From NCBI GenBank assembly GCA_012727965.1, contig JAAYFZ010000041.1, positions 1-9,888 on the forward strand: a stretch of DNA of 9,888 nt. Reading direction: 5' to 3'. The notes below the pieces were generated by a model. It was given only the letters and a program-made list of their open reading frames with translations. It ran no database searches and was not told the origin of the DNA. Positions within the stretch are counted from its first letter, which is position 1; every line of letters starts with the position of its first letter. The translations under genes were made by a program, and so were the position numbers. This stretch comes from Clostridiaceae bacterium (GTDB lineage Bacteria > Bacillota > Clostridia > Saccharofermentanales > UBA5734). Positions 1-7,036 of this stretch are shown here, in pieces.

Positions 1-207
1 GTCTTGTTTGGCAAGCGATTCAAGCAGCGGCGGTAAACGCTGCTGCTCATTTCGTGCAGGAATAATGATAGTAAGCTTAGGCTGCACGCCAGTATCGGTT
101 GAGGCAGCAGGCAGTGGATCTGCTTGCGGTACTGGCAGTCGCCAAAGCATCAGGAAACCTGAGACTATTGCCAGGAGTATTACGACCAGACTGAAAACTA
201 ATAGCAT
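1..207 (-). CDS. crtQ: CrtQ-like family 2 glycosyltransferase, N-terminal part (runs off window)
   Basis: Translating the minus strand from the ATG at 207..205 gives 69 codons with no stop up to base 1, so the gene is cut by the window edge. The product begins with a hydrophobic segment (about residues 2-20, MLLVFSLVVILLAIVSGF), likely a membrane anchor. A linker follows, then LTIIIPARNEQQRLPPLLES (about residues 46-65), the typical first beta strand and nucleotide-binding start of family 2 glycosyltransferases. The same IIIPARNE motif opens staphylococcal CrtQ as I remember it. CrtQ glucosylates 4,4'-diaponeurosporenoate at the membrane. A good ribosome site (GGAAAGGAA, 223..215) precedes the ATG, and aldH ends 19 bases upstream, so this is the next gene of the crtP-aldH operon. 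The catalytic DxD region lies outside, so substrate assignment rests on the neighbours. Confidence 0.8.
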   Translation of the reverse strand, partial: MLLVFSLVVILLAIVSGFLMLWRLPVPQADPLPAASTDTGVQPKLTIIIPARNEQQRLPPLLESLAKQD

Positions 208-226
208 CGGCAAATTCCTTTCCAGG

Positions 227-1600
227 CTATGGCAGCCACCTGCGTATAATTCGCACCATCTTCAAATGTTTATTTTCATAAGGAGGATATTTTAGCCTTA
301 GGTCAAATGATTGGCTCTTCTTGTAGATAGTCTTCTGCCAGGTAAATGCATCTATACTGGCTTTGCCGTGATAGCGGCCATAACCGCTATTGCCGACACC
401 GCCAAAGGGCAGCTCGGCTCTGGCGACATGTTCGAGCACATTGTTGAGGCAGAAAGCTCCGCTTATTAGTTCATCCTGAAGTCTATTAATCAAATGTTTG
501 TCGCGGCAGAAGGCATAAACCACAAGCGGCGCGGGCCTGGACTGCAGATCATGCATCAGCTGATCCTGATCAGACCAGGTTATTATCGGCAGTAGAGGAC
601 CAAATATCTCTTCCTGCATCAGTGCAGAATTCAGGTCTGGTTCAGTGATGATCGTCGGTTCGATGTAGAGCTGATCGGTTTGATAGCTGCCGCCCAGATA
701 AACCGTACCGTCAGACAGCATGCTCAGAAGTCTATCGAAATGCTTCCTGCCGATGATGCGGCCATAGTCATCTGAAAGCAGATGGTCCGGACCATAGAGG
801 AGCCTAAGTTGATTCTTTAGTTCTTCGAGCAGTGCTGGAAGAGCAGAGGCCTCCACATACAAATGATCTGGCGCCACGCAGGTTTGACCGGCATTAAAAA
901 ACTTGCCCCAGATAATACGGCGTGCGGTTACTTCATTTACACTTTCAGCATCGACAATGCAAGGACATTTTCCGCCTAGTTCGAGAATACAGGGGATGCG
1001 CAGCCTGGCAGCCTGCTCTGCGATAATACTACCTACACGCTCGCTGCCTGTGAAGAATATGAAGTCCCAATTCTGGCTTAGGAGCTCTGCTGCAACAGAA
1101 CCGTCGCCCTCGACGACACAAACATCATCCGGACTGAAAACATCAGCAACAAGTCGGGAAATCAAGCCAGATGTTGCCGGTGCCAGCTCAGAGGGCTTGA
1201 GAAAACAGCTGTTGCCTGCTGCTAATGCTCCTGCGAGCGGCAGCAAAGCCAGCTGGAAGGGATAGTTCCAGGGGCTCATAATAAGCACAGAGCCATAAGG
1301 TCTTCTGCTTACAATAGCAGTTGTGCCAGGTCGGCAAATGGCTCTTCTATTCTTAAGAAATCTTCTATGATTCTTCAGTAAATAGTCAATTTCATTGAGT
1401 GTTAATGCAATTTCCGAGGCATAGGCTTCTACCGGAGACTTGCCCAGGTCAGAATGAAGAGCATCGATGAAGTCCTGTTCATTTTCAACTATCATTCTTT
1501 TTAGCTTAAGCAGAGCTGATCTGCTGCGCTCGAGCCGATCAGCCACACAAGATGCCCTCGCCTTTTGCCGGTGTATTATTTCCTGCCATTGTTTTGTCAT
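227..1600 (-). CDS. aldH: Aldehyde dehydrogenase, carotenoid (4,4'-diaponeurosporenal) type
   Basis: NAD(P)-dependent aldehyde dehydrogenase superfamily, 457 residues from the chosen start, which is normal for the short class-3-like ALDHs. The catalytic set is visible: Asn in PWNYPFQ (N112), FTGSE (183-187), the general base Glu in LELGGK (E207) and the nucleophile Cys in NAGQTC (C241), followed by EEIFGP and LPFGGVGNSG near the C terminus. With crtP upstream and a crtQ-like gene downstream, the likely reaction is oxidation of 4,4'-diaponeurosporenal to the carboxylate, as AldH does for staphyloxanthin. I prefer the ATG at 1600 to the in-frame ATG at 1621. The 1600 start has an AGGA site about 7 bases upstream and begins 13 bases after the crtP stop, whereas the 1621 start has no ribosome site and would overlap crtP. 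The ALDH fold is certain; the carotenoid substrate is inferred from context. Confidence 0.9.
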   Translation of the reverse strand: MTKQWQEIIHRQKARASCVADRLERSRSALLKLKRMIVENEQDFIDALHSDLGKSPVEAYASEIALTLNEIDYLLKNHRRFLKNRRAICRPGTTAIVSRRPYGSVLIMSPWNYPFQLALLPLAGALAAGNSCFLKPSELAPATSGLISRLVADVFSPDDVCVVEGDGSVAAELLSQNWDFIFFTGSERVGSIIAEQAARLRIPCILELGGKCPCIVDAESVNEVTARRIIWGKFFNAGQTCVAPDHLYVEASALPALLEELKNQLRLLYGPDHLLSDDYGRIIGRKHFDRLLSMLSDGTVYLGGSYQTDQLYIEPTIITEPDLNSALMQEEIFGPLLPIITWSDQDQLMHDLQSRPAPLVVYAFCRDKHLINRLQDELISGAFCLNNVLEHVARAELPFGGVGNSGYGRYHGKASIDAFTWQKTIYKKSQSFDLRLKYPPYENKHLKMVRIIRRWLP

Positions 1601-1613
1601 AGAGTTTCCTGCC

Positions 1614-3101
1614 TCATCCATTACGCATGATCATTTCGCTGACCTTCTGGCCGCTGAGTGTGACCATTGGCATTCCGCCGCCGGGATTGACTGTGCCGCC
1701 CGTGAAGTAAAGGTTATTGAAGAGGTCGCTCTTCTTGGGATTTTTGAAGCCCTTGTTTTTCTTCTTATCAGAGACGGTACCATAGATGGCACCGTGATCA
1801 GAATTATACATGCGCTTGATGTCTGCCGGAATCCACATATCCTCGGTGACTATATGCTTGCGCAAATCCGTGATGCCCATATTTTCCATTTTTATCAGTA
1901 CACGTTCTCTTAGCTGCATATACTCTTCCTGTGAGAAATCCTGTTCCTGCATATATGGGATATGCGGCAGTATCTTGATATTTTCATGGCCTGATCTGGC
2001 CTGACCTGGGTCGGTTTTGCTGCTGTTGACGACATAGAGAATCGGGTCATCCGGTAGCTTATGACTGTGGAAGACCTTGTCAAAATGAGCTCGCGGGTCA
2101 GATGAGAAGAAGAAATTATGATGAGCGAGCTGAGGATAGAGACGGTCTACGCCGAGATGCAGGACTAATCCGGAACAGGCTGGCTCGAAGCGTTTGCGCT
2201 TTTTGGCGGCATGATCTTTTTCGCCGAGCAGTTGCTCATAGGCTGGCAATACTTCCATGTTAGATACGAAAATATCGCCCTTGATTCTTGAGCCGTCAGC
2301 TAGTTCTACTGCTTCGATCTGATTACTGCTGCGCTTGCGGATCAGCTTGACGACCTCGGTATTTAGATTGATTTCGACGCCGGTTTCTTTTGCCAGTTTC
2401 GTTAGACCTTCAGCCAATCCATACATGCCGCCCGGCACATACCAGACGCCTTGGGCATGCTGCATGTAGATCATCATATTGAGGACCGCCGGTGCGTCAT
2501 ATGGTGATGAGCCGACATATTTGATGAAGTAGTCGAGCATATCGAGCAGATTGGGGTCTGTTATATATTTGGCTATTGCGTCATGCATCGTTGTAAACAG
2601 ATCGAAGTTTTTCAACGAGCGCAGAAGCCCATATTGCCTGAGTACTGAGGGGGTGTCGTCGAGACCAAGATCAAAATAGCTTCTCTCAGTTGCATCGTAT
2701 AGTTTGTGGGCATAATCTAAAAATTTGCGGTATTCTTCGATATGTTTCGGGTCGAGGGTTGGATTGGCAGCAGCCATTTTGTCGAGGTCGCCATAGAGAT
2801 CGATAATCGAACCGTCTGGGAAGAATGATCGCCATTCGAGCTCGAGACGCTGGATCTTGACATAGTCGTTCATTTTGCGACCGCTATCACGGAAAAGCTT
2901 CTCGAAAATATGCGGCATTGTCAGAATTGATGGTCCGAGATCGAAACTAAATCCATCCTGCTCGAGCTTGTTCAGCTTGCCTCCAAGCTGTCCGTTCTTC
3001 TCATAAATTTTGACTGTATTACCCTGTTGTGCTAGTGAAATTGCAGCGGAAAGACCGCCGAGGCCGCCACCGATGACGATAATAGTTCTACCTGTTGCCA
3101 T
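1614..3101 (-). CDS. crtP: 4,4'-diaponeurosporene oxygenase (CrtP, CrtI/CrtN family)
   Basis: FAD-dependent amine-oxidase-fold protein of the phytoene desaturase family, 495 residues. The N terminus has the Rossmann dinucleotide fingerprint IVIGGGLGGLSAAISLAQQG (about 8-27) followed by EKNGQLGGKLN. The C terminus has the family signature GGTVNPGGGMPMVTLSGQ (about 468-485). The PGGGMPMVTLSG form, FDLGPSILTMPHIFEKLF, KYVGSSPYDAPAVL, YPQLAHHNFFF and GAIYG-VSDKKKNKGFK all match staphylococcal CrtP as I remember it, rather than CrtN or CrtI. CrtP oxidises a terminal methyl group of the C30 carotenoid to an aldehyde at the membrane, using O2. The next gene, an aldehyde dehydrogenase, fits taking that product. 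The start has AAAGGA about 8 bases upstream. The stop lies 13 bases before the aldH start. Function as oxygenase rather than desaturase is inferred from similarity and context. Confidence 0.92.
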   Translation of the reverse strand: MATGRTIIVIGGGLGGLSAAISLAQQGNTVKIYEKNGQLGGKLNKLEQDGFSFDLGPSILTMPHIFEKLFRDSGRKMNDYVKIQRLELEWRSFFPDGSIIDLYGDLDKMAAANPTLDPKHIEEYRKFLDYAHKLYDATERSYFDLGLDDTPSVLRQYGLLRSLKNFDLFTTMHDAIAKYITDPNLLDMLDYFIKYVGSSPYDAPAVLNMMIYMQHAQGVWYVPGGMYGLAEGLTKLAKETGVEINLNTEVVKLIRKRSSNQIEAVELADGSRIKGDIFVSNMEVLPAYEQLLGEKDHAAKKRKRFEPACSGLVLHLGVDRLYPQLAHHNFFFSSDPRAHFDKVFHSHKLPDDPILYVVNSSKTDPGQARSGHENIKILPHIPYMQEQDFSQEEYMQLRERVLIKMENMGITDLRKHIVTEDMWIPADIKRMYNSDHGAIYGTVSDKKKNKGFKNPKKSDLFNNLYFTGGTVNPGGGMPMVTLSGQKVSEMIMRNG

Positions 3102-3136
3102 TGTGGGATCCTTTCTGCTAAATGCAGCTTGATTAT

Positions 3137-3160
3137 CTCCGCCTGATATGGAGGCGTGAG
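3137..3160 (-). other. Hairpin in the gap between the Enzyme I-like gene and crtP
   Basis: The 95-base gap (3102..3196) between two minus-strand genes contains an inverted repeat: CTCCGCCT at 3137-3144 pairs with AGGCG-t-GAG at 3152-3160 with one bulged base. Read on the minus strand it is followed by ATAATC, not a T run, so it is not a convincing intrinsic terminator. It could be an RNA stability or attenuation element. A short GAATC/GATTC dyad lies at 3174-3190. I see no clear promoter for crtP in the gap, so read-through from the upstream gene is plausible. Confidence 0.35.
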
Positions 3161-3196
3161 GCTGAAGCTTCGAGAATCATTTATGGATTCATTTTA

Positions 3197-4897
3197 TCAC
3201 ATGATCGTCCTGTGGACTTGGAGTACAGCAACAGTTTTCTTAAATTCCCGCATGCGCTGGATATTTATACTGAAGCTTCTCAGTCCCAATCTGAGCCAGA
3301 TTGGTAGTGCAGATGGTGAGGCTGCAAGCTCGCCGCAGAGAATGACTCTCTTCTGACCGCTCAAAGCCTCTGGCCGCGATGTCAGATGTTTGATCATATT
3401 CATATTCTCATCATTAAACAGACCACCATCAGAGTATGAGGCGAGATCATTGCTGCCAATACTGATAAAATCTGCAAGATCAAATAGCTTATCTGCTTCT
3501 GCAACGGCCTCAGGAGTTTCGATCATCGCACCTATCTTGAGGGAGTATGGCAATTTCTTCTCCTCGCGGCCAAGCTCGTGATATGCCTCCTGTGCCAGCT
3601 TAGCTGCTCTGACAAAATCAGCACATGACATGACCAGCGGGAAGAGAACACTGCACTCTCTGCCGGCACAAGCCCTGATAATTGCCCGCAGCTGTGTTCG
3701 CAGTTCATCTGGCTGCCTCAGGCTTCTTGCGAGGCCGCGTTCGCCTGGACTGAAATTTCTCTCAGATACGATTGAGAGTCTACCTTTTCTAACGCTATCT
3801 GATTCAGCCAGGTCGAAGCTGCGGATAATGATCGGTCCCTCCTGATGGCTTGCTAAACTAACGGCTTGCCGATAACGTATGTACTGCAATTCTTCATCTG
3901 GAGCAATACTGCTGCCGGCAAATAGAGTCTCAGTTCGCAGCAAGCCGGTGCCGTCATAGTAAATATCATTTGATCTGTTATACTCTTCGATACTAACAAT
4001 ATTGGCTAACAGCTCCAGTCTAACGCCGTCGGCTGTTATGGCTGGCTGTAAGTTAAGGACATCATTGGCAAAAGTTGTTTCTATCTGGCATTTATCTGGT
4101 TCGATCATTACCTGCCCACTAGTGCCATCAACCAAAATATTATTCGGACTTTCCGGAGTATCGCAAACTTCTATGATTCCACTGCAGCCAAAAACGGCCG
4201 GAATTTGCAGACCAGCTGCCAGGACGGCAGTATGTGATTCCGTGTCACCATGTTCACAGACAATGCCGGCAATGTTTTCTGAAGGCAGCGCAATTAGTTG
4301 GGACGGACTTATATCATCAGCGATAATTATTGAATTTTCCGGGAGACTCGTTATCAGTGCTTCTTCGTCAGCATGGAGCAGCATAAGTATGCTATTCAGG
4401 ATATCGTACAGGTCAAGAGCTTTGGAACTGATCCTGTCATCCTTGATCTGTTCGAAACGTTTGATCTGATCAATATAGACCTGGCTGACTGCATCGGCAG
4501 CTGATAATCCATATTCTATTATCAGAGACTCAGATTCCATTTGCAGACTCTCATCCGCAAGAACCGTAGTATGAAAAAGCAAAATATCAGCTTCTTCCGT
4601 ACGCCCAAGTTTCTCAGCCTTCTTGACCAACTGTTGAAGACGTTCTGCAAGCTTACTATAGGCAATAGAGAGTTTTTGGGACTCTATATCAGAGGATGAG
4701 CCGACCTTTTGAGAGGATCTATTTGCCTGACTGTCATTAGGGTCGCCTTCAATATCAACGGAAAGCGCATGAACCGCGTTAGGTTTTACTATTTGAGCTT
4801 GGCTGTTTAGCAGCAGGTAGGGTTTACCGTAAGCTCTGCCAGGAGCCGCCGCGAGTCCATGCAGAATCAAGTTTGATACATCTGAATTAACTAGCAT
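3197..4897 (-). CDS. ptsI: PTS Enzyme I-like protein (phosphoenolpyruvate-protein phosphotransferase), divergent
   Basis: Full-length Enzyme I architecture, 566 residues (family about 570). It has an N-terminal start GLAAAPGRAYGKP (14-26), a swivelling phosphohistidine domain with SHTAV (H222 aligns with the phosphorylated His), the linker VDGTSGQV (257-263), and a PEP-binding TIM-barrel domain. Canonical Enzyme I passes phosphate from PEP to HPr in the cytosol. Barrel residues retained are R321 (GLLRTE), R359 (IIRSFD), E460 (MIETPE), N483-D484 (IGSNDL) and C521 (LCGELA). The segment after SNDL is short and lacks the usual YTLAVDRGN and LYQP-SP blocks, so an active-site Arg has no counterpart, and GELAGD reads GELAAS. 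AAGGAG sits 6 bases before the ATG. It is the first minus-strand gene of the divergent region and may be co-transcribed with crtP-aldH-crtQ. It may be a specialised or weakened paralogue rather than the housekeeping enzyme. Confidence 0.8.
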   Translation of the reverse strand: MLVNSDVSNLILHGLAAAPGRAYGKPYLLLNSQAQIVKPNAVHALSVDIEGDPNDSQANRSSQKVGSSSDIESQKLSIAYSKLAERLQQLVKKAEKLGRTEEADILLFHTTVLADESLQMESESLIIEYGLSAADAVSQVYIDQIKRFEQIKDDRISSKALDLYDILNSILMLLHADEEALITSLPENSIIIADDISPSQLIALPSENIAGIVCEHGDTESHTAVLAAGLQIPAVFGCSGIIEVCDTPESPNNILVDGTSGQVMIEPDKCQIETTFANDVLNLQPAITADGVRLELLANIVSIEEYNRSNDIYYDGTGLLRTETLFAGSSIAPDEELQYIRYRQAVSLASHQEGPIIIRSFDLAESDSVRKGRLSIVSERNFSPGERGLARSLRQPDELRTQLRAIIRACAGRECSVLFPLVMSCADFVRAAKLAQEAYHELGREEKKLPYSLKIGAMIETPEAVAEADKLFDLADFISIGSNDLASYSDGGLFNDENMNMIKHLTSRPEALSGQKRVILCGELAASPSALPIWLRLGLRSFSINIQRMREFKKTVAVLQVHRTIM

Positions 4898-4939
4898 TAT
4901 GCGCTCCTTATACTGCTCTTGAAATCTGTCGGGGTTGGC

Positions 4940-4996
4940 TATATACTGCGCTCACAGTATTTGATGTACTACTTGTACAAGTAATAGAAGTATATA
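4940..4996. promoter_or_regulatory. Nested inverted repeats, candidate operators for the Enzyme I-like gene
   Basis: Three dyads overlap here. TACTTGTACAAGTA (4970-4983) is a perfect 14-base palindrome. ATACTG-N6-CAGTAT (4943-4960) is a perfect 18-base dyad. TATATACT (4940-4947) and AGTATATA (4989-4996) form a wide inverted repeat enclosing both. The palindrome falls at the start site expected from the minus-strand promoter candidate below, and the second dyad would lie in the early leader. That arrangement suits dimeric repressor binding. No regulator gene of an obvious matching family is in the window apart from the DUF134 protein. Confidence 0.5.
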
Positions 4997-5018
4997 CCAG
5001 GCAATGGTAACAGCTCAA
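4989..5018 (-). promoter_or_regulatory. Candidate sigma-A promoter for the Enzyme I-like/crt operon
   Basis: On the minus strand, TTGAGC (5018..5013) and TATACT (4994..4989) are separated by 18 bases. Initiation is expected near 4982, giving a leader of about 85 bases before the ATG at 4897. The -35 box lies next to the -35 region of the divergent DUF134 promoter, so the two may compete. The elements are recognisable but not perfect. Confidence 0.45.
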
Positions 5019-5021
5019 CAG

Positions 5022-5048
5022 GCGACATGTCAGAAGGCATGCTATAAT
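5022..5048 (+). promoter_or_regulatory. Candidate promoter of the DUF134 gene, with dyad around the -10 box
   Basis: A perfect TATAAT (5043-5048) lies 39 bases before the ATG at 5088. The best -35 match is GCGACA (5022-5027) with a short 15-base spacer, so the -35 is weak and activation or another factor may be needed. The -10 box sits exactly in the loop of an inverted repeat, CATGC (5038-5042) and GCATG (5051-5055), a natural place for a repressor to block the promoter. A GGAG ribosome site (5076-5079) is 8 bases before the start codon. Confidence 0.55.
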
Positions 5049-5087
5049 GAGCATGTTTAACAAGTGTATATGAATGGAGTGATATAG

Positions 5088-5654
5088 ATGCCGCGTCCGG
5101 TGAAATGGCGAAAAATCGAGAAAATGCCTGCAGTTATGCAGTTTTATCCACATGTCAAGGATCCAGCTTCTGCTGAGGAAAACATACTAAAACTCGAAGA
5201 AATCGAAGCTGTTAGACTTAAGGATCTTGAGGGTCTTGAGCAGGGTGAATGTGCTGAGCGTATGGAAATATCACGTCCAACCTTCCAGCGAGTCCTGATA
5301 TCGGCACGAGAGAAGATAGCCGACAGTCTTGTAAATGGCAAAGCGATTCGTATAGAAGGCGGCAAATATACACGTGGAATTCATCCTGTTCGCTGTTTGG
5401 ATTGTGGACGAGTCTGGGAAGAGAGCGCAGAAAATACAGATAGATGTAGTGACCCTGATTATGTTTGCCCGCGCTGCAGCTCTGAACATATCCAATGTGG
5501 TACAGAAGATCCAGCAGGTAAACAGACTCAGTGGAGAAACTGCCGCAGGGGCGCCGGAGCCGGCAGGGGCGCAGGAGCCGGTGGTGTTGGTGGTCATGGT
5601 TTAGGCCGCGGAAAAAATCTTAGATCAGTTCAGGAAGATCCACTAGAAAAATGA
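5088..5654 (+). CDS. DUF134 (UPF0251) family DNA-binding protein with zinc-ribbon-like tail
   Basis: 188 residues. The first 92 match the DUF134 family: MPRPVKWRKIEKMP at the N terminus, then LEEIEAVRLKDLEGLEQGECAERMEISRPTFQRVL (36-70), a sigma-70 region-4-like helix-turn-helix, then ADSLVNGKAIRIEGG (78-92). DUF134 proteins are presumed transcription regulators and are often found beside NifX-like and Mrp genes. After the core comes a Cys-rich segment: C103-x2-C106, C120, C127-x2-C130, with C137 and C152 further on, resembling a zinc ribbon or redox-sensitive metal site. The tail (153-175) is Gly/Ala/Arg-rich. Start supported by GGAG at 5076-5079. It is transcribed separately from the following operon (terminator then promoter), and is the best candidate in the window to regulate it or itself. 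DNA targets are unknown. Confidence 0.88.
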   Translation: MPRPVKWRKIEKMPAVMQFYPHVKDPASAEENILKLEEIEAVRLKDLEGLEQGECAERMEISRPTFQRVLISAREKIADSLVNGKAIRIEGGKYTRGIHPVRCLDCGRVWEESAENTDRCSDPDYVCPRCSSEHIQCGTEDPAGKQTQWRNCRRGAGAGRGAGAGGVGGHGLGRGKNLRSVQEDPLEK

Positions 5655-5708
5655 TCTGGTCTTGCTGACTCGGAGCATTTATATATCATAGAACGATGTT
5701 TATTGCTT

Positions 5709-5747
5709 AAGCACTCTTGCGATTTTGTAGGGGTGCTTATTCTTTTT
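5709..5747 (+). terminator. Intrinsic terminator after the DUF134 gene
   Basis: AAGCACTC (5709-5716) pairs with GGGTGCTT (5731-5738) over 8 bases with one G-U pair and a 14-base loop, followed by ATTCTTTTT (5739-5747). It lies 54 bases after the DUF134 stop and immediately before a new promoter, which fits the end of a single-gene transcript. Confidence 0.6.
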
Positions 5748-5750
5748 ATG

Positions 5751-5779
5751 TTGACAGCACGCCTGACTGGTTTTAAACT
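5751..5779 (+). promoter_or_regulatory. Sigma-A promoter of the NifX-MinD-Mrp operon
   Basis: A perfect TTGACA (5751-5756), a 17-base spacer and TAAACT (5774-5779, 4 of 6 matches to TATAAT) lie 45 bases before the ATG at 5824. It begins 3 bases after the T run of the upstream terminator, so the operon is probably its own transcription unit. Confidence 0.65.
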
Positions 5780-5823
5780 GAATGTAGTAATGAGCATATG
5801 CCAATAAGAAAAGAGGAGAAATT

Positions 5824-6186
5824 ATGAAAATCGCTATTTCGGCCAAAGGCCGTCAGATCAATGACAGTGTAGACATGAGATTCGGCAGGACCGAATATTT
5901 TATACTCACAGACGAGAATGGACAGCTTATAGATGTTTTGGATAATGCCGCTCAGTCAGCCACAGGAGGTGCTGGAATCGCAGCTGCACAGGCTGTACTT
6001 GACTCCGGTGCCGATATACTTATAACTGGTCAACTGGGACCAAATGCCATGAGGGTCATTAGTAGTGCATCTATTCCGGCCTATCAGGCAGTTGAGGGTA
6101 CAATACTTGAAAATATCCAGGCTTTTGCTGCCGGCAAGCTGTCGAAAATTACAGAGAGTGGTCCGGCTCATGCCGGTCAGAGGTAA
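5824..6186 (+). CDS. NifX/NifB-type dinitrogenase iron-molybdenum cofactor family protein (Orp/MTH1175-like)
   Basis: 120 residues, a single NifX/NifB C-terminal-like domain. It starts MKIAISAKG, has the DMRFGRTEYFIL strand (17-28), the Gly-rich ATGGAGIAAAQ turn (46-56), GADILITGQLGPNAM (62-76) and ends EENL-type LENIQAFAAGKLSKI (95-109). The same fold occurs in NifX, NafY, MTH1175 and the orange protein Orp, which hold metal-sulfide clusters. There is no nitrogenase gene here, so a nitrogen-fixation role is not suggested. The protein lacks cysteine, so any cluster would be held without thiolate from this chain. AGAGGAG precedes the ATG. The next gene begins 7 bases after the stop, indicating an operon with the MinD-like ATPases, its probable partners. 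Confidence 0.9.
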   Translation: MKIAISAKGRQINDSVDMRFGRTEYFILTDENGQLIDVLDNAAQSATGGAGIAAAQAVLDSGADILITGQLGPNAMRVISSASIPAYQAVEGTILENIQAFAAGKLSKITESGPAHAGQR

Positions 6187-6193
6187 TTCAAGC

Positions 6194-7036
6194 ATGCTGA
6201 AGATCGCAGTGCTTAGTGGTAAAGGCGGAACAGGCAAAACAACGATCTCTGCCAGTTTGGCCAGCATCATACATGGCTGTGCTTATGTCGATTGTGATGT
6301 CGAAGAACCTAATGGTTTTTTGTTTTTAAATCCCAAGCTTGATTGCAATGAACAAGTACTGGTACAAGTCCCACAAATTGATGAGCAGCTCTGCAATGGC
6401 TGCGGAGCCTGTGTCAGGATCTGCCAGTTTAATGCATTAGCTTTAGTTCGAGGCAAGGTGCTGGTTTTCCCAGAGCTCTGTCATCACTGCGGTGCTTGTT
6501 CTCTTGTTTGTGAGCCTAAAGCAATTACTGAGATCGATCGTTCGATCGGCAATATCAGCTGGAGCAGCAATAGCTGTTTTTTCCAGGGTCGTCTAAATAT
6601 AGGTGAACCAGCTGGTATTCCAATAATTAAGCGGCTTAAACAGGAGGTCAGTAAAAAAATCGATCTCAAGGCTGCTGTTTTTGACTGCTCACCAGGAGCT
6701 TCCTGTTCGGTAGTCAATTCGCTTGAGGGTTGTGACTATGCTTCGATCGTAACAGAGCCAACACCGTTTGGTCTTCATGATCTTAAGATTGCTGTTGAGC
6801 TAGTCAGAGAAATGAAAATTCCGGCGGGAGTTATTATCAACAAATCAGGTGATCAAGACGCAATCATCGATGAATATTGTCTGGCTGAAAATGTTCCTGT
6901 TTCATTGCGGGTGCCCTACTCACGAAAAATCGCGGAGCACTATGCCAGAGGAATATTGCCGGTCGAAGATGATGAAGCGCTGGCAATCAGTCTGACAGAG
7001 CTCTATCACAGTATAAGAGGGGAGGTGTGCTCATGA
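6194..7036 (+). CDS. MinD-superfamily P-loop ATPase with inserted 2[4Fe-4S] ferredoxin domain (first copy)
   Basis: 280 residues. A deviant Walker A, LSGKGGTGKTT (7-17), is followed by switch-like DCDVEEPN (33-40). Two CxxCxxCxxxC ferredoxin motifs are inserted next: C67, C70, C73, C77 and C96, C99, C102, C106. The ParA/MinD fold then resumes with DCSPGASC (164-171), TEPTPFGLHDL (187-197) and GVIINKSG (212-219). An ATPase carrying two predicted [4Fe-4S] clusters in the cytosol, of the type paired with NifX/Orp-like proteins; electron transfer or cluster delivery is inferred. The ATG at 6194 is chosen because the P-loop starts at once and AGAGGT lies upstream; an upstream in-frame extension to 6065 would run through the preceding gene. 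It overlaps the next gene by 4 bases (ATGA at 7033-7036). Confidence 0.92.
   Translation: MLKIAVLSGKGGTGKTTISASLASIIHGCAYVDCDVEEPNGFLFLNPKLDCNEQVLVQVPQIDEQLCNGCGACVRICQFNALALVRGKVLVFPELCHHCGACSLVCEPKAITEIDRSIGNISWSSNSCFFQGRLNIGEPAGIPIIKRLKQEVSKKIDLKAAVFDCSPGASCSVVNSLEGCDYASIVTEPTPFGLHDLKIAVELVREMKIPAGVIINKSGDQDAIIDEYCLAENVPVSLRVPYSRKIAEHYARGILPVEDDEALAISLTELYHSIRGEVCS

Noticed and set aside
8..295. Plus-strand open frame of 95 codons
   Set aside because: It lies opposite the crtQ-like start and the end of aldH, both well supported on the minus strand, and resembles no family.
3137..3160. Intrinsic terminator between the Enzyme I-like gene and crtP
   Set aside because: A stem exists, but no T run follows on the minus strand, so termination is not supported.
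4908..5153. Minus-strand open frame of 81 codons across the divergent region
   Set aside because: No ribosome site, His/Leu/Ser/Thr-rich low-complexity product, overlaps the well-supported DUF134 start and the promoters.
5824..6186. Nitrogen-fixation gene (nifX proper)
   Set aside because: No nifHDK, nifE, nifN or nifB in the window; the neighbours fit the wider NifX-like/Orp gene set instead.
6065..6193. Upstream in-frame extension of the first MinD-like gene
   Set aside because: It would read through the end of the NifX-like gene in another frame and add residues before the P-loop that the family does not have.
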